Positions 1 through 12,800 of a stretch of DNA of 64,000 bases are shown here, one piece after another (the first letter of the stretch is position 1; each line of letters begins with the position of its first letter). The translations under genes were made by a program, and so were the position numbers. The notes beneath the pieces were generated by a model. It saw only the letters and a program-made list of their open reading frames with translations, did not search any database and was not told the DNA's origin. This DNA is from Littorina saxatilis (Eukaryota > Mollusca > Gastropoda > Littorinimorpha > Littorinidae): NCBI RefSeq assembly GCF_037325665.1, contig NC_090246.1, forward strand, positions 38,997,786-39,061,785, written 5' to 3'.

Positions 1-53
1 GACCTTCCGATTAAGAGGCCGACGTCTTACCACCACGCCACAGCGCCCGTCCG
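1..53 (-). repeat. tRNA-derived SINE, 5' head only (cut by window edge)
   Basis: The first 53 bases match, almost base for base, the right-hand end of the complete SINE at 40223-40603 (and the copy at 58753-59130). Read on the minus strand they form the first part of a tRNA-like head with a box-A-like stretch. The rest of the element would lie to the left of the window. The LINE begins directly after it. Confidence 0.7.
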
Positions 54-72
54 AAAAGGGATCTAAAATGAC

Positions 73-1629
73 TTGTTTTACTTACAAGTGCAGCACAAGG
101 CTGCGCCTTCAGACAATGTTGACCCTGACTTACCTGACAAACTGAATGTGTTTTATAGTAGGTTTGACCAGAAGAACCCCTCACTCGGTTACCGCCCTCC
201 TCTCCCTGACGATGTGTCTCTTTTGGCGCCGGCATTTACCATCCAGGAGAGTGAGGTCAGGGGTCTCTTCCGTAAACAGAATCCAAGAAAGGCTTCTGGT
301 CCTGACCTTGTCTCAACATCGACCTTGAGGTCCTGTGCTGACCAGCTCGCGCCTGTTTTTACTGACATTTTTAACACTTCTGTGCAGCAGATGTCTGTGC
401 CACGGTGCTTCAAGTCTTCAGTAATTGTCCCAGTCCCCAAAAAGCCCAAGGTAACTCAGCTGAATGACTTCCGCCCTGTGGCACTGACATCTGTCATCAT
501 GAAGGTCCTGGAGCGGTTGATTCTGCGGCACCTGCGGGCTTTCACAGGTCACCTGTCTGACCCACTCCAGTTTGCTTACCAAGCCAACAGGTCCGTCGAT
601 GATGCCGTCGCCATGGGTCTTCATTTTGTCTTGCAGCACCTTGAGAACCCTCGCACCTACGCTAGAATGTTGTTCATTGATTATTCCTCCGCATTCAACA
701 CGATCATCCCTCACAAGCTCCTCCACAAACTGATTGGTCTCGATGTCCCTCTCTCTCTCTGCCACTGGCTTCTAGACTTCTTGCTTGACCGTCCTCAGGT
801 CGTCCGACTCAACAACTCACTCTCTGCCTCACTCACTCTAAACACTGGTGCCCCGCAGGGTTGTGTTCTGTCCCCTCTACTCTTCACCCTTTTCACCAAC
901 GACTGCACCTCCGCTCACCCATCCACATACATAATCAAATTCTCAGACGACACCACCATTGAAGGCCTGATTTCTGACTCCAATGAGGACGCTTACCGGG
1001 GGGAGGTTCAAAGAGTGGTTGAGTGGTGCTCTGAAAATGATCTCGAGCTAAACGTTCTCAAAACAAAAGAAGTCGTTATCGACCCTCGACGAAAGAAAGA
1101 CCCCATCTTGCCCCTTGAAATAAATGGGGAAGCTGTAGAACAGGTCTCTTCATTCAAATTTCTCGGCACACTGATCTCTGAAGACCTGAAATGGGACGGG
1201 AACACCACGTCCATCATTAAGAAGTGCCAGCAGCGGCTGCACTTCCTGAGACAGTTGCGCAAGTCCCGTATGTCACAGCAAATCATGGCGCAGTTCTATC
1301 GCGCAGTCGTTGAGATCACCCTGTGTTTTTCTATCACGGTCTGGTATGGCAGCACCACGGAGAAAGAGAAACAGCTACTGGAGAGCATTGTGCGGACAGC
1401 CTCCAAAATCGCGGGCTGTGACTTCCCTTCCGTTGCCTCTATCTTTGAGTTGCGCTCAGGTCAAAAAGCAGGAAAGATTGTTCGCGACCCCTCCCACCCG
1501 GCAAACCACTTCTTCGAGCCTCTTCCATCTGGTAGGCGCTACAGAGCTTTAAAAGCCAGAACTAGTCGCTTTCGCTCTAGCTTCATCCCCCATGCTGTAC
1601 TGACAACTCCTGTAGTGAAGACGTTGTAA
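73..1629 (+). CDS. LINE reverse transcriptase (partial ORF2 protein)
   Basis: 518 codons open from the first ATG to the stop; the ATG is only the first one left after 5' truncation, not a native start. RT motifs appear in order: KASGPD (about residue 74), NDFRPVALTS (about 131), FAYQANRSVDDAV (about 168), LFIDYSSAFNT (about 200), GAPQGCVLSPLLF (about 259), KFSDDTT at the catalytic site (about 290), and SFKFLGTLISEDLKW (about 362). The C-terminal end has VWYGS and PSGRRYRALKARTSRF, typical of CR1/L2/Rex1-group proteins of fish and invertebrates. The catalytic box reads FSDD where most relatives have FADD; both aspartates are kept. The endonuclease domain is absent. Function by family: reverse transcription of the element's own RNA at a nicked target. 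Confidence 0.85.
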   Translation: MFYLQVQHKAAPSDNVDPDLPDKLNVFYSRFDQKNPSLGYRPPLPDDVSLLAPAFTIQESEVRGLFRKQNPRKASGPDLVSTSTLRSCADQLAPVFTDIFNTSVQQMSVPRCFKSSVIVPVPKKPKVTQLNDFRPVALTSVIMKVLERLILRHLRAFTGHLSDPLQFAYQANRSVDDAVAMGLHFVLQHLENPRTYARMLFIDYSSAFNTIIPHKLLHKLIGLDVPLSLCHWLLDFLLDRPQVVRLNNSLSASLTLNTGAPQGCVLSPLLFTLFTNDCTSAHPSTYIIKFSDDTTIEGLISDSNEDAYRGEVQRVVEWCSENDLELNVLKTKEVVIDPRRKKDPILPLEINGEAVEQVSSFKFLGTLISEDLKWDGNTTSIIKKCQQRLHFLRQLRKSRMSQQIMAQFYRAVVEITLCFSITVWYGSTTEKEKQLLESIVRTASKIAGCDFPSVASIFELRSGQKAGKIVRDPSHPANHFFEPLPSGRRYRALKARTSRFRSSFIPHAVLTTPVVKTL

Positions 1630-2102
1630 TATACTGTAGTTATAGGATTGGGGGGGGGGGGGGGGGTGTTCTTTTGTTACTTAGTCCTTTCACTGCATTC
1701 CATTACTGTTCTCATAACTTGTGATAGTGGAAGTATGTGCAATGTGGAATGGTCCTTATTTTTTAGGTGCTGGAGTAGTTCTGTGATGGTAGTAGTTTTG
1801 TGCAATGCGACTCTAAGTTCAGGTGCTTGAGTAGATCTGTGATAGTCTGTTAATACTGTTGTTTTAAACTGTCTAGATCATGATTATATAATTTTATGTG
1901 ATGATCTGACTAAATGATAATAATTACATGTACTACTTACTTTTAAATGGATTATAAATTTTAGGTATTGTTCTAGTATTCACTAATGTTGTATTGATAT
2001 TACTGGCACCCCTTTTAAACTGATATGGTTTTTACGTTTACAAGGCGACGATGTGAATTTGTGATGTAGATATGTGGCTGGTTATGTGTGAGAATGTAAA
2101 TA

Positions 2103-2104
<2 letters not shown>

Positions 2105-2150
<46 letters not shown>

Positions 2151-2168
2151 TGTGTGTGTGTGTGTGTG
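2105..2168. repeat. (TG)n microsatellite
   Basis: Almost pure TG dinucleotides within the LINE 3' region, interrupted by a single 'ta' step. Confidence 0.95.
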
Positions 2169-2580
2169 AGTTGTGTCTGTGTGTGCATGACAGTGTAATG
2201 TACGTATGTATGCATGCATGGTGATGTGTGTCTGCATATGTGTCTGGTTGGTTTTTATTTTATTTTTACCGTGCCGTGCCAAGATGAAATCCTTTTGCAA
2301 AATTGGTGAATAAATATCTTGTATCTTGTTCTGCAAATTTGGAGGCTTACATTGGAAGCTATGAATTTGCAGTTTTGATCCGAGACACTCTATGTCACAC
2401 AGCATGTAGTGCTCATTGCTGACAGCTGGACCGGAGTGCGCTTCTTTCTCACTGACAGTGATTTTCTTTTCAAGGCACTTCTGAAGTGTAAATTCAGATG
2501 ACTTACACAAGAGCATTCGCACTCTCCAATGACTAGTGCTGGTGGAATGAGGCGGTAAGTTTTTCTCCAGCAAATGCAAT

Positions 2581-2586
2581 TTTATT
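2581..2586 (-). promoter_or_regulatory. candidate polyadenylation signal of CCDC14
   Basis: On the minus strand this reads AATAAA. Reading downstream from the CCDC14 stop at 4911 I see no earlier canonical hexamer (only an ATTAAA near 2733), so the 3' UTR would be about 2.3 kb. Confidence 0.35.
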
Positions 2587-4759
2587 CCTTCAAGCTAGGT
2601 CACCTTCAACCTTCACACACACACAAACACACACACACAAGCACGTTCTGCATAACCGTGTTGATATTCACTCCAAACAGACACAGATGCAACGCACTTG
2701 AGAAATACACCTAATTGGGAACAATGGAAAATGTTTAATCCAAAAAGTGGTATCACAGGACATGAGGCACAAAGGTACGCACAAAGGTGCCTCTTTGCAG
2801 CAAATAATGTCATGTTTTCATCTTCCAAAACAGTAACCCAGGCACTTAACTTGAAAACAAATTGAAAAATGTCTAGAACAAGGAGAAAAAGATCAAGAAG
2901 AACACGTTTAAAATAGTTAGGAACAAAAACTAATCCGAAAGTCTGAAGTACCAAAAGTGAAGATGACACCAACGATGATGCCTTAAAATTTCCCCAAAAG
3001 ACAACTTCTGTGGCCATTTTGGCAAATGTGATAAAAAAAAAAAAAATCCCAGCAACACCCCTGTATTAAGACATGACTCTACGAAAGTAAGAGCTGTGCA
3101 TCTGATCAATACGTTTTATACACGTACTTATATTGCCCAATTTCCATTTCATATCCACTTCCACTGGCATGACCCCCCCCCCCCCCCCCCTTCTAAGTTT
3201 ATGTGTATCTAAAATAGTATGCATGTCTTTTAAAAATGCATTTACACATGTGCTTGTGACTAGTTATTGAGATGAGCTGAGAAGGGAAAATACAAAGAAA
3301 ACTCAAAATCCTATACACATTTCAAAATCACTGAATCTTTCAACCTTTTTGAAAGAACCACCATCTCACCATCTTAACATAAAATAACACAAAATAATAT
3401 AACAAAACACAGCTGCCATTAATCAGAAAATAATACACTCAAAAAATGTTACTATCAGTATTATGTGCAGTGCAGATAAGAACTGCACATCACTTGTGCA
3501 TAGTCATGTATCACCAAAAACAATTTGCATGGATTCAGATGTAAAGTTCAAAAACAGAAAAAAACTCAATCTCACTCATCTGTAAAGAGAATAGTGTAAA
3601 ACTTCAAACTGCACCACATGCATCAATTAAAATCACAAAACCTGAACACAAGAAAAGCAAATGCTTATATGATTCCCCTTCGTCTTGTCCCATCAAAGTG
3701 GACCCCCCCCCCCCCCCCCCCCTCCCATGTACACAAAAACAGTTCTGCCAGCATTGAATACAAGCAAGCAAGGATTATCTCTGGCAACAAAAATAAGGTT
3801 CATCGAGTTGAAAGTTGGGGAAAAAACACACGAAAAAACAAAAAATGCGGTACAAAATATTATCCTCAAAATGTAGTGCCCCCCTCCCAAAACTGCACAG
3901 GTTTAGTATGAAAAAAAAGAAGTAAAAAGCAACCTCCCATATTGTCAAGTCAATCAATCCAGAAATAGTGTAATTGTTTGAACTTGAATAACATGAACTA
4001 GGTACACAAAGAAAACAAAACTAACGTGATCAAAAACATGGACATGTGAATCACTTGGGAATAACGTCTCAAACCAGTAAATCAGCAAAGCACCACAGAA
4101 ATAGACAGCCATATGAGACAAACATGGATTAACCCAGGTGATTATCACCCATTTACTGTTCTTATGCTCATTCCCCTAACATTCAGATTCCTGTCACTGG
4201 CTAATAATAAGTATCACTATCATGTACCAGACTACCACTCAGAATGTTTAAACCCTCCTTGACAGTTCCATTTGCTGACACAGTCTCACATGATGCTTGT
4301 GTCAAAGTTGGGCTTACCAGCAAATTTCTTGAATTTAGGCTTGCTCTTGCACAGCCTTTGCGAGCTCAAGTTTGACTCATCTCATCATTGAATTAACATT
4401 TAACTGGACACAATGAGAGCACTTTTGTGTTGCAACATGCCTACAAGTGAGACGTTTGGAGGGCACTCTGGCATATATTTATATCAGTGCTGCAATGCAG
4501 GATAGACATACAGCTGAACATGAACAGGGAGATACCTGGAAGGAACCAGAATTTTGCTGAGCAGTTGACTTTCAAGAAAGACTGGTGACATGTTGCACCG
4601 ATACGAGTTGATCAATCCTAAAAGCTGCCATAGAATGTATTTTTCGCATTTGGCGTGCTATAACCTCTTCCATGAAAACTGATTGAAGTCACAATGACGC
4701 AAGTGAATAATTAGGCAAAATGAATGAAATTTTGTGTGTGTTCCGTAGTAAGTACCCTG

Positions 4760-4816
4760 CTTTTGATGCTAAGAAAATGTCTTCTTTCAAATCTGCACTC
4801 TTTACATTTTGTGATT
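4760..4816 (-). repeat. diverged copy of the CCDC14 C-terminal coding segment
   Basis: This stretch repeats, at an offset of 142 bp, the bases of the last coding part of CCDC14 (about 4902-4958), including the bases around the stop codon. The real copy encodes KITKCKES...KKTFS-stop. The duplicate begins K-I-T-K-C-K-E and then slips out of frame. Confidence 0.7.
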
Positions 4817-4910
4817 TTATAGAGTACACAGTTTACAAGTTGTGATGATGCATGTTAAAGCTGCTGCACAATGAACCCTTTGTTCTTATTCTCCTCACTC
4901 CGCTTTGATG

Positions 4911-6093
4911 CTAAGAAAATGTCTTCTTCCAAACCTGCAGAGACTCTTTGCATTTGGTGATTTTGTCATCCAGCGCACTGACCCCTTCCCTAAACTTTTG
5001 ATCATTTAGAGACAACATGGCTGTATTGACACTAGCGCCGGTCAAGCTGGTCACACAAGACAGGCCGTCCTCTGGGATGGTGCTAAGGGACATGTCCAGC
5101 TCTGTTCCATGGAAAAAGTCCTTCTGACTGGTATTGGACGTGCTGTGTCCCACAGAGGAGTTGGGGCTGGAAATGGCGGGGCTTGTCTTGTCTGGGGAAG
5201 TCTCCTTCGGACGTGGCATTGCAGATTCTTTGCTATGGTCTTGGGACCCAGGTTTGGAAGGAGTAGGTGGGAGTGATTTTGTTGTGACGGCAGATTTGTT
5301 GGTTTCTGAGTGCTTTCTAAAATAGTCTGACTCACTTTGTCGTGTGGCGTCTCTTGCACTGGCACCATGTTTCAGTGACTCGCTGCCACTAGCTTCCGAG
5401 ATAGGAAATTCAGACAGTGAGGGTGCTATTCTTGTTTCCGACAGAGAATCAGCTTTCCCATCAGAACTGATTTTGCTCTTTCTGGCTGTGTGTTCAAATT
5501 CATCATGAAAGGAACTTTGCTCGGAACTTCCAGCTGCCTGTCTCCACTCTTCCTCTACGCCTGTCGACCACTGGCGAATACGGCTGTAATGTTTGTGGGA
5601 ACTAGTTATTGTGGGCTTGGATGGAACAACTGCCGTCTCTGGGTCTGAATGGTAGGGCTGGGACTCGTTCCCCAGCGAAGCTCTGTGCTTCTTCGTACCG
5701 TCCCAGCTGTGACAGGATAAATCTCCCTCCGACAAGGAATCAATGTGATCATTGTGAGCGGCCACAGCTTCCAATGTCAGAGGATATGGTGCAATAGGAC
5801 CAGTACTGAGCAGGGAGTCTTCTGAAAGGAACGCATCTCCACTATCAAACTTCACGCTGAAAAGAGAAGCATCTTTTGTCGGTGGAGCATGTTTACTGAC
5901 TGATTCCTTGGAGGCTGATTGATGTTTAGCCCTGTGCGTGCCTGTGAAATGTGGAGCATTTCTCGAGCTTACTTTGTGGGAACTTTCATATGAATAGCTT
6001 CTGTCTGGCTTGGAGTACCTTACAGCCCGTTGGTTTCCAGAGATATCAAGTGGACCTCGGCTGGAGGAGGTAGTGTTGTCACTACTTGAAGTC
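4911..6093 (-). CDS. CCDC14: CCDC14 coding exon 10 (terminal, with stop)
   Basis: 1183 nt from acceptor gtgtttcag to the stop TAG at 4911-4913; residues 892-1285. Serine-, lysine- and aspartate-rich and largely unstructured, with a conserved C-terminal helix DQKFREGVSALDDKITKCKE matching the human C-terminus. Upstream in-frame sequence (to 6164) is intronic: the acceptor and phase match with exon 9 fix the start at 6093. Confidence 0.9.
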
Positions 6094-6807
6094 CTGAAAC
6101 ACAGAAGAAAATGATCACTCAGAGTCCGACAGGTCAAGTTAAATTTGTTGAAAAATGGATGCAACCACCTTTAGCCTTACGACATACACAAAGTTTGCTG
6201 TTTGCAGGGGCCGGCCCAATACAAATAGACTGAAAGAAAGATAAGTCAAACAGGTAACAAGAAGAGCAAACGCTCGATCGAGTCACTTTCGCAGTTCTGA
6301 ATATTATATGAGGCATCAGATGGACAGGAAGAAATTGCTATTCACAACACAATGAGTCACGTTCACATAAAATTTGAGCCCGGTCACTTTTATAGTTTCC
6401 GAGAAAAGCCCAACGTTAAGTTGTGTGTTGCCGAACAGAAAAGGCTAGTTTTCTCCCTTGTTTTTCTGATAACGTTCGTAAAAGGCTACAGATGTAAATA
6501 CTTTGATGTAAAGAATAATCCTACAAAGTTTCAATCACATCCGATGAACTTTGTCAAAGATATAAAATGTCTAATTTTTCCTTTGACGCTGACCTGTGAC
6601 CTTGAAAAAGGTCAAAGGTCAACGAAACCATCGTTAAAGTGTAGAGGTCATTGGAGGTCACGACTAAACAAAATATGAGCCCGATCGCTTTGATAGTTTC
6701 CGAGAAAAGTCCAACGTTAAGGTGGTGTCTACGGACGGCCGGCCGGCCGGACAGACTAACACTGACCGATTACATAGAGTCACTTTTTCTCAAGTGACTC
6801 AAAAATG

Positions 6808-6884
<77 letters not shown>

Positions 6885-9800
6885 ACTCACACACAAGCAT
6901 GAAAAAGATAGAAACTTGAGAACAAGAAAAGCAAATGCTTTATATGACTCCCCTTCTTCATGTCCCATTATGGTGGAACATCAACCAAAAGGATCTTTGG
7001 GTGGTCGGTGTACTTATTGACTGGTTCGACTGTAGCTGGCTATCAGTGTTTGTGTAAAGCAATAAGAAGCTAAACGCACCTTGGGGTCGTGGAGGCTGAC
7101 TTGAGCATGCCGTTGAGGACACGGAAGCTGGGGAGATTGCGGACCCTGGAGCTGGCATGGCTGGTGTTGCCATCAGCATTGTTGTCTACATGCTGCATCA
7201 CCTCCAGTACTGCCTGCTTCATCCTCCTGTACACGCACACCATGCAACAGTCAAATACAAAGGAAGATGCAATGCAGCCACGCTTGGAGAATGCACTGAG
7301 AAGAGCTACTGCCCAGATGAGTCATCTTCGTTGTGACCTTGAATCTTACTTTAATCAAAACCAGCAAAAGTAGCTTCAGTATTCTACCATGATTAAGCCT
7401 GACCTCCTAAACCACCACCCTTTTTCAAAGCAAACAGGAATCCATAAACATCTCTTTTTATCGTCTTCATGAAAAAATACAGTCTCAATCTCTTTTCTGC
7501 AGACAAGAAACAATTTCAAACACCCTTGAACTGAGGATGCCATACCAAAACACACTGACAATGACACACTTTACCATTTTGTCGACAGATAACCTAATGG
7601 AAATAACAGCAATACTGCTTACCCCAGAGTGTCCTGAAGCTGCACAATGTCCATGTTGCTTTGCTTGAGGTTAAGGTCAAGGACGCTGTTCTGGCAATCG
7701 GCGGCAGCCAGCTTGGACTGCAGACTCTGGTTGCGTAGCGACATCTTCTCCACCTCCTGGTTGAGCCGATTCAACTGCTGCACATTCTCCTGACGAGCGA
7801 CCAACTTCTCATGCTCCTGTTTAAAATAATCACAGAAATTAAATCAATGATGTATCTGAAACAAAATGCCTCGACTGTCAGATCTAAAGGCGGAGACAGA
7901 CGCACAACACAACACCATGTTTTCGACAAAAACACCATCTCAAAACGTCGGGGAAACACATGTTTTTAAAGAGGGGATGTCACACGCGAAACACACAGAT
8001 GAAGCGCGGTGCGTGTTTTCACAGAAATATCGGTCAGTGTCAGCTTGACCCGTCCAGCTATCGCCCTGTGTTTGGGTTTCAACACGGCTGGCAGTGCCCA
8101 CTGATACGGTCAGTGTCAGCTTGACCCGTCCAGCTACCACGCTGTGTTTGTAAACAACACGGCTGGCAGAGCCCACTGATATTATTGCCTCTCTTCAATC
8201 GTGACAGGCTCCATAGACTCTAGTTAGGATTCATGGGTCCGATACTACCCTGAATCGGTACCACATCTGAGTCGGCCATTTTTTTTTATCTCCGTGGTGC
8301 CGGAAACCGAATCACGTGAGTTGATCGTCCGCGTTCATTGACTGACTACCAAAACGTGTTTTCAGATTTTAGAGCATGCTCTAAAACCCAAAACCCAGTG
8401 TTTTTCTGAAACGCGTTTTGGGGGTTAACACGCTGTTTTGTGTTTGTTTTGAAAGAAAACAGTGTTTAATGTTGTGCGTCTGACATGGCCTTAAGCATCT
8501 TCACTAAGCAAAGACAAACAGTCAAATTCTGCTTAATTCAAAATGGCGCCCATGCCCTGCGAGAAAACTGGGATTCATCAAGTAATGTCTTGAGCAGTGC
8601 TTCTGGTCACCAAACTCATTGCATAACTGTATCTGCAATGATCCTGCTTTATTTTACTCTTCATACAGAATACCTTTAGCTTATAGCTGTAGCATCACAG
8701 GTGGAGGTGACAGATTGGTTTTGTAGTGTGCCAAAAGATGAACTCCGGAAATAACTGTCGGGTTTGAATGGGTTGTGAAAGAGTAAATACATTTGTTTTT
8801 AGTGAGGCAAGCTTGCTACACATGCTCCTTGTCCATCTGTTTTCGACACACCTGCCGCTAGTAACTGGCCTATAATGTCATGCAGGAAAGTTTGTATCAC
8901 TAAAAGCAAGGGTATTAACTCTTTCACAACCCATACAAACCTTTCAGAGTTATTTCCGAACATCGTCTCTTCAAGGGAGCATCAAATTGTGAAAATGGCC
9001 GTTCTGTAGGTGATAGGTAAATGAACTCAGAACTCAAATATACAACATGCAAAAATATCAGACACTTGCAGCAAAGCTTTCATACACTAAAACCAAAATG
9101 TGTCTTGACAATGAAATGTAAGCACACACCTTTTGCTGTAGCTGGTACTGGAGGGTCTGTATCTGCTGCTGCTGGTTGCTGATGAAGAGGTTCAACTTGT
9201 GACAGCTCTGCTCTGCTTCCGTCAGCCTCTTCTGAAGCTCCAGATTCTCCGTCTGAAGAGTCAAGACTGGAAAACAGGATAATGTAAAGTTCTCTAATAT
9301 CAGTAGAAAAACCACACACAAAAGGCTAGAAACACAAATACAGGAGTCTCGGTTTTAACATGTGAACACGAATTTGATTTGGATGAATACTTTCCGAGTT
9401 TTCTTGGTGTTGTATGAGAAAGACAATAAAAACTGCTCACCTCTGCTGTTGCAAACACACTCACTTTTACCATCTGCAATTGACAACCCCAGTCCAAAAA
9501 CAAGGGCAAAATATTGTACAGCAATACTGTAAGTGTAATGTGAAGGAGGAGGGATTACTGGTAAGAGAGACGGTGGAGCACTTTGCTGCTTAAAGGTGTG
9601 TCATGTTTGATGTGCGATGGGGTGTGAAGTTTGAGGTATGCTGTACAAGTCCATACGAGAAAGTGCTTCTTCACAAAACAAAACCGGAACATTTTTTTTT
9701 TAAATTTTAAGGTCGGTTCTGGCTTTTTTTCGGGGTCCAAGAGGTCTTCGCGATATAGACAAATTCACGATATAGTGGACCGCGATTTAGTGGAAGTCCC

Positions 9801-12800
9801 CTGTATATATATGAAACATTCAGCAAACCAACAGGATCTTCAACTGTTCTACTACATTCCTGCAACTGTTCTACCAGGTTAAGATACACTAAACACCAGG
9901 AACTCATCCGAGTCTTGGAATGGTCATGAAGCTGAACACCAAGAGATACAGTAAAGAAATGTACAACCTTTAATACTACTGTATCATTCTACATGGGACA
10001 CAACCCACTCAACTTGTGTATTCATCAGCATTCACAAATCTGTCATGATTTCAAGCTATGGAGTTGTTTGTATCTAACAAAATAGCACATTAGTGGCTTG
10101 CACTAAACTGAATGCTTACTCTCAACTTGAACTTTTGGATCTATTCCTTCTTTCGCCTGTCGCTCTCTTTCTCTCAGCTGTTGGTTCAGAATCCTCAGAC
10201 GCCTGAAACAAGACAACATATAAAGACATCACAAACAGCATTCATATAAAGTAAGTTGTACAAAGAGTGATTACACTGCAAACCAACAGAGCAGTGACTT
10301 AACACAACATTTATTTTCACAGGCATACCAACATTTCTCAACGATACTTCAAAATGTTAACAAGAAATACCCTTGATAAAACTGAGATTGAATCTATTAT
10401 CGACCAACTCACTAAGTCATCAACAATGGTATCCAGCAAAAAATCAACTGACCCCAACAGCGGACACAGAGACCTGGATTCAAATTATACCAGTCCTGGT
10501 CAGAAAAAAATTGTCTTGTTAAAATACATCCCGCGTTTCAAAACTATCTGAAATTTGACAGACCTTGGGTCAGAAAAACGCGTCAGATCAAAAAAGTATG
10601 CGTAAATGACCAAAGACCGATGCCTGGGAACAACACTGGAATCGCACCTACCTCCTGAGCTGGCTACATTCACTGCGCAGTGGTTGCAAGGCAAGACCAA
10701 TCTCCGCCTCCAGGTTGAAGGTTGGTTTCAGCTGAGGCAAAACCTCTATCACATCACAGATCTGCTGTACCAAGTGGCACACCTCCATGTCACCTGCAGC
10801 ACAACATTAGATGATCACAAATCAATAGCACTTTGTTTTGTTTGTCAGCAACAGGTACACAGTCAACAAGTTCATAAACATAAATAAGGTTAGATGTTTT
10901 CCAAATTGTGCACTTGAAGGATAAAGTGTAATTTGTAAAAGGAAATGTATGGTGTGCTGTGAAAGGAAATTCCCTGGCAATTCTGAAGAGAAATGTCACC
11001 GGCAAAAAGAGCCATGAGCATCCAAACAAAAATGCAGCAACAATTTTTCTCCAACAAGTCACAGTACATAATTTATACTAGCATTGAGGGTCAACTTAGT
11101 GAGAAACAGAGGGTTTTAGATGCAATTTAGAAGGGGAAAAGGTGAAGACAATCTGACTAAATCAACCGAAACACTGCCAACAAGAAGGGCAAAGCCCATA
11201 CGACTCACATGCTTTACACATTTTTCCTACCAAAATACATGTGACCTTGACCCAAGGTCAAGGTCATCCAAGGTCATGCAACACAAAGCTGTTAATTCAA
11301 GACATAGGAAGTACAATGGTGCTTATTGGCTCTTTCTACCATGAGATATGGTCACTTTTAGTGGTTCACTACCTTATTTTGGTCACATTTCATAAGGGTC
11401 AAAGTGACCTTGACCTTGATCATATGTGACCAAATGTGTCTCATGATGAAAGCATAACATGTGCCTCACATAATTTTTAAGTTTGAAACAGTTATCTTCC
11501 ATAGTTCAGGGTCAAGGTCACTTCAAAATATGTATACAATCCAACTTTGAAGAGCTCCTGTGACCTTGACCTTGAAGCAAGGTAAACCAAACTGGTATCA
11601 AAAGATGGGGCTTACTTTGCCCTATATATCATATATAGGTGAGGTATTGAATCTCAAAAACTTCAGAGAAAATGGGAAAAATATGAAAAATAGCTGTTTT
11701 TTAGGCAACATTTATGGCCCCTGCGACCTTGACCTTGAAGCAAGGTCAAGATGCTATGTATGTTTTTTGGGGCCTTGTCATCATACACCATCTTGCCAAA
11801 TTTGGTACTGATAGACTGAATAGTGTCCAAGAAATATCCAACGTTAAAGTTTTCCGGACGGACGACTCGGGTGAGTACATAGACTCACTTTTGCTTCGCA
11901 TGTGAGTCAAAAAACCAACACAACCTAAAATGAACCCAACACAAACACACAAAGACAGTTCTTACCCTCAATAGCACACGTTTCTTTCAACTCGTGGATC
12001 AAGGAACGCAGTCGGCGAGGACCGTTCATGACTTCGCGATCAGCAAAAGCCTGTGGTATAGGGGACGACATTGGGGCAGGAGGGTCCAACACATCTTCAT
12101 TTAGCATCATGTGGGCTTCAGCACTGAATGGAAATCCAGCGAAATCCATGTCCGCCATGGCCTCTCTGCTGGGACGTGTCTGTTCCACAAAATCCTGCAT
12201 GCTTCCTGGAGGATAGCCTCGTTGATTCCTGCCCCCCTGATACATAACGTGGTTGTGCATGTTCTGGTTTGTGTTGCCCTGTCTGTTGTAAGCGTCAGAG
12301 TTGTTGTTCACGTTAGCACCCGAAGAGGAGTTTGTAGCGACCTGATGTCCGTTACTGAGAAGTGAAGGCTGCGTCGGTTGTGGTGTAAAAGGTCGAGGCT
12401 GTGGTGGGGATTCATCGTCGCTTATCTTTCCAGTGTTCACCGGTCCATTGATGTAATAACCATCACACGTGTAACTGCCTGCGTTGGCGTTTCTATTCAT
12501 GTCTCTGTTTGGCTGAGTATGATTTGCTGGCTGCTCAGCATGAAAAAATATGTCCGATCTTTGAGCAGAATGATTCTGTAACTGCTGCGCCCGACCTGAA
12601 AACTTCGTCGCTTCAGTTTCAGGGCTGGTGGCAGGAGTGCTGAGGTCTCCCATGGTTTGCTTTGCAGAAGTGTGCTGGTACTGGTAAGGCGGTGGGGCAG
12701 CAGAACCGTTTCTAAGCTGTGGATTTCTTGGAGTGGGCTGAGAGGAACCTGTGGTCTTCGCCGGACTGCAGGCAGGTGTAGCCAGGTGAACGGCTGGTGG

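Larger units (their letters stand above)
54..2331 (+). mobile_element. 5'-truncated LINE (CR1/L2/Rex1-like non-LTR retrotransposon)
   Basis: A long reverse transcriptase frame (73-1629) is followed by about 700 bp of 3' untranslated sequence that ends near 2331 with an AATAAA-containing, 'tatcttg'-type short-repeat tail, the usual 3' end of CR1/L2-group LINEs. The 3' part includes a run of about 17 G (near 1651-1667) and a (TG)n tract. No endonuclease domain precedes the RT, so the copy is 5'-truncated, as is common after incomplete reverse transcription. The open RT frame suggests a young insertion. Confidence 0.8.
2332..4910 (-). other. 3' flank / probable 3' UTR of CCDC14
   Basis: No coding exon is recognised here. 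The stretch lies directly downstream of the CCDC14 stop and is mostly AT-rich with two poly-C runs (about 3173-3190 and 3703-3722). It holds a duplicated piece of the CCDC14 last exon (4760-4816) and one canonical polyadenylation signal on the minus strand (2581-2586). Confidence 0.45.
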
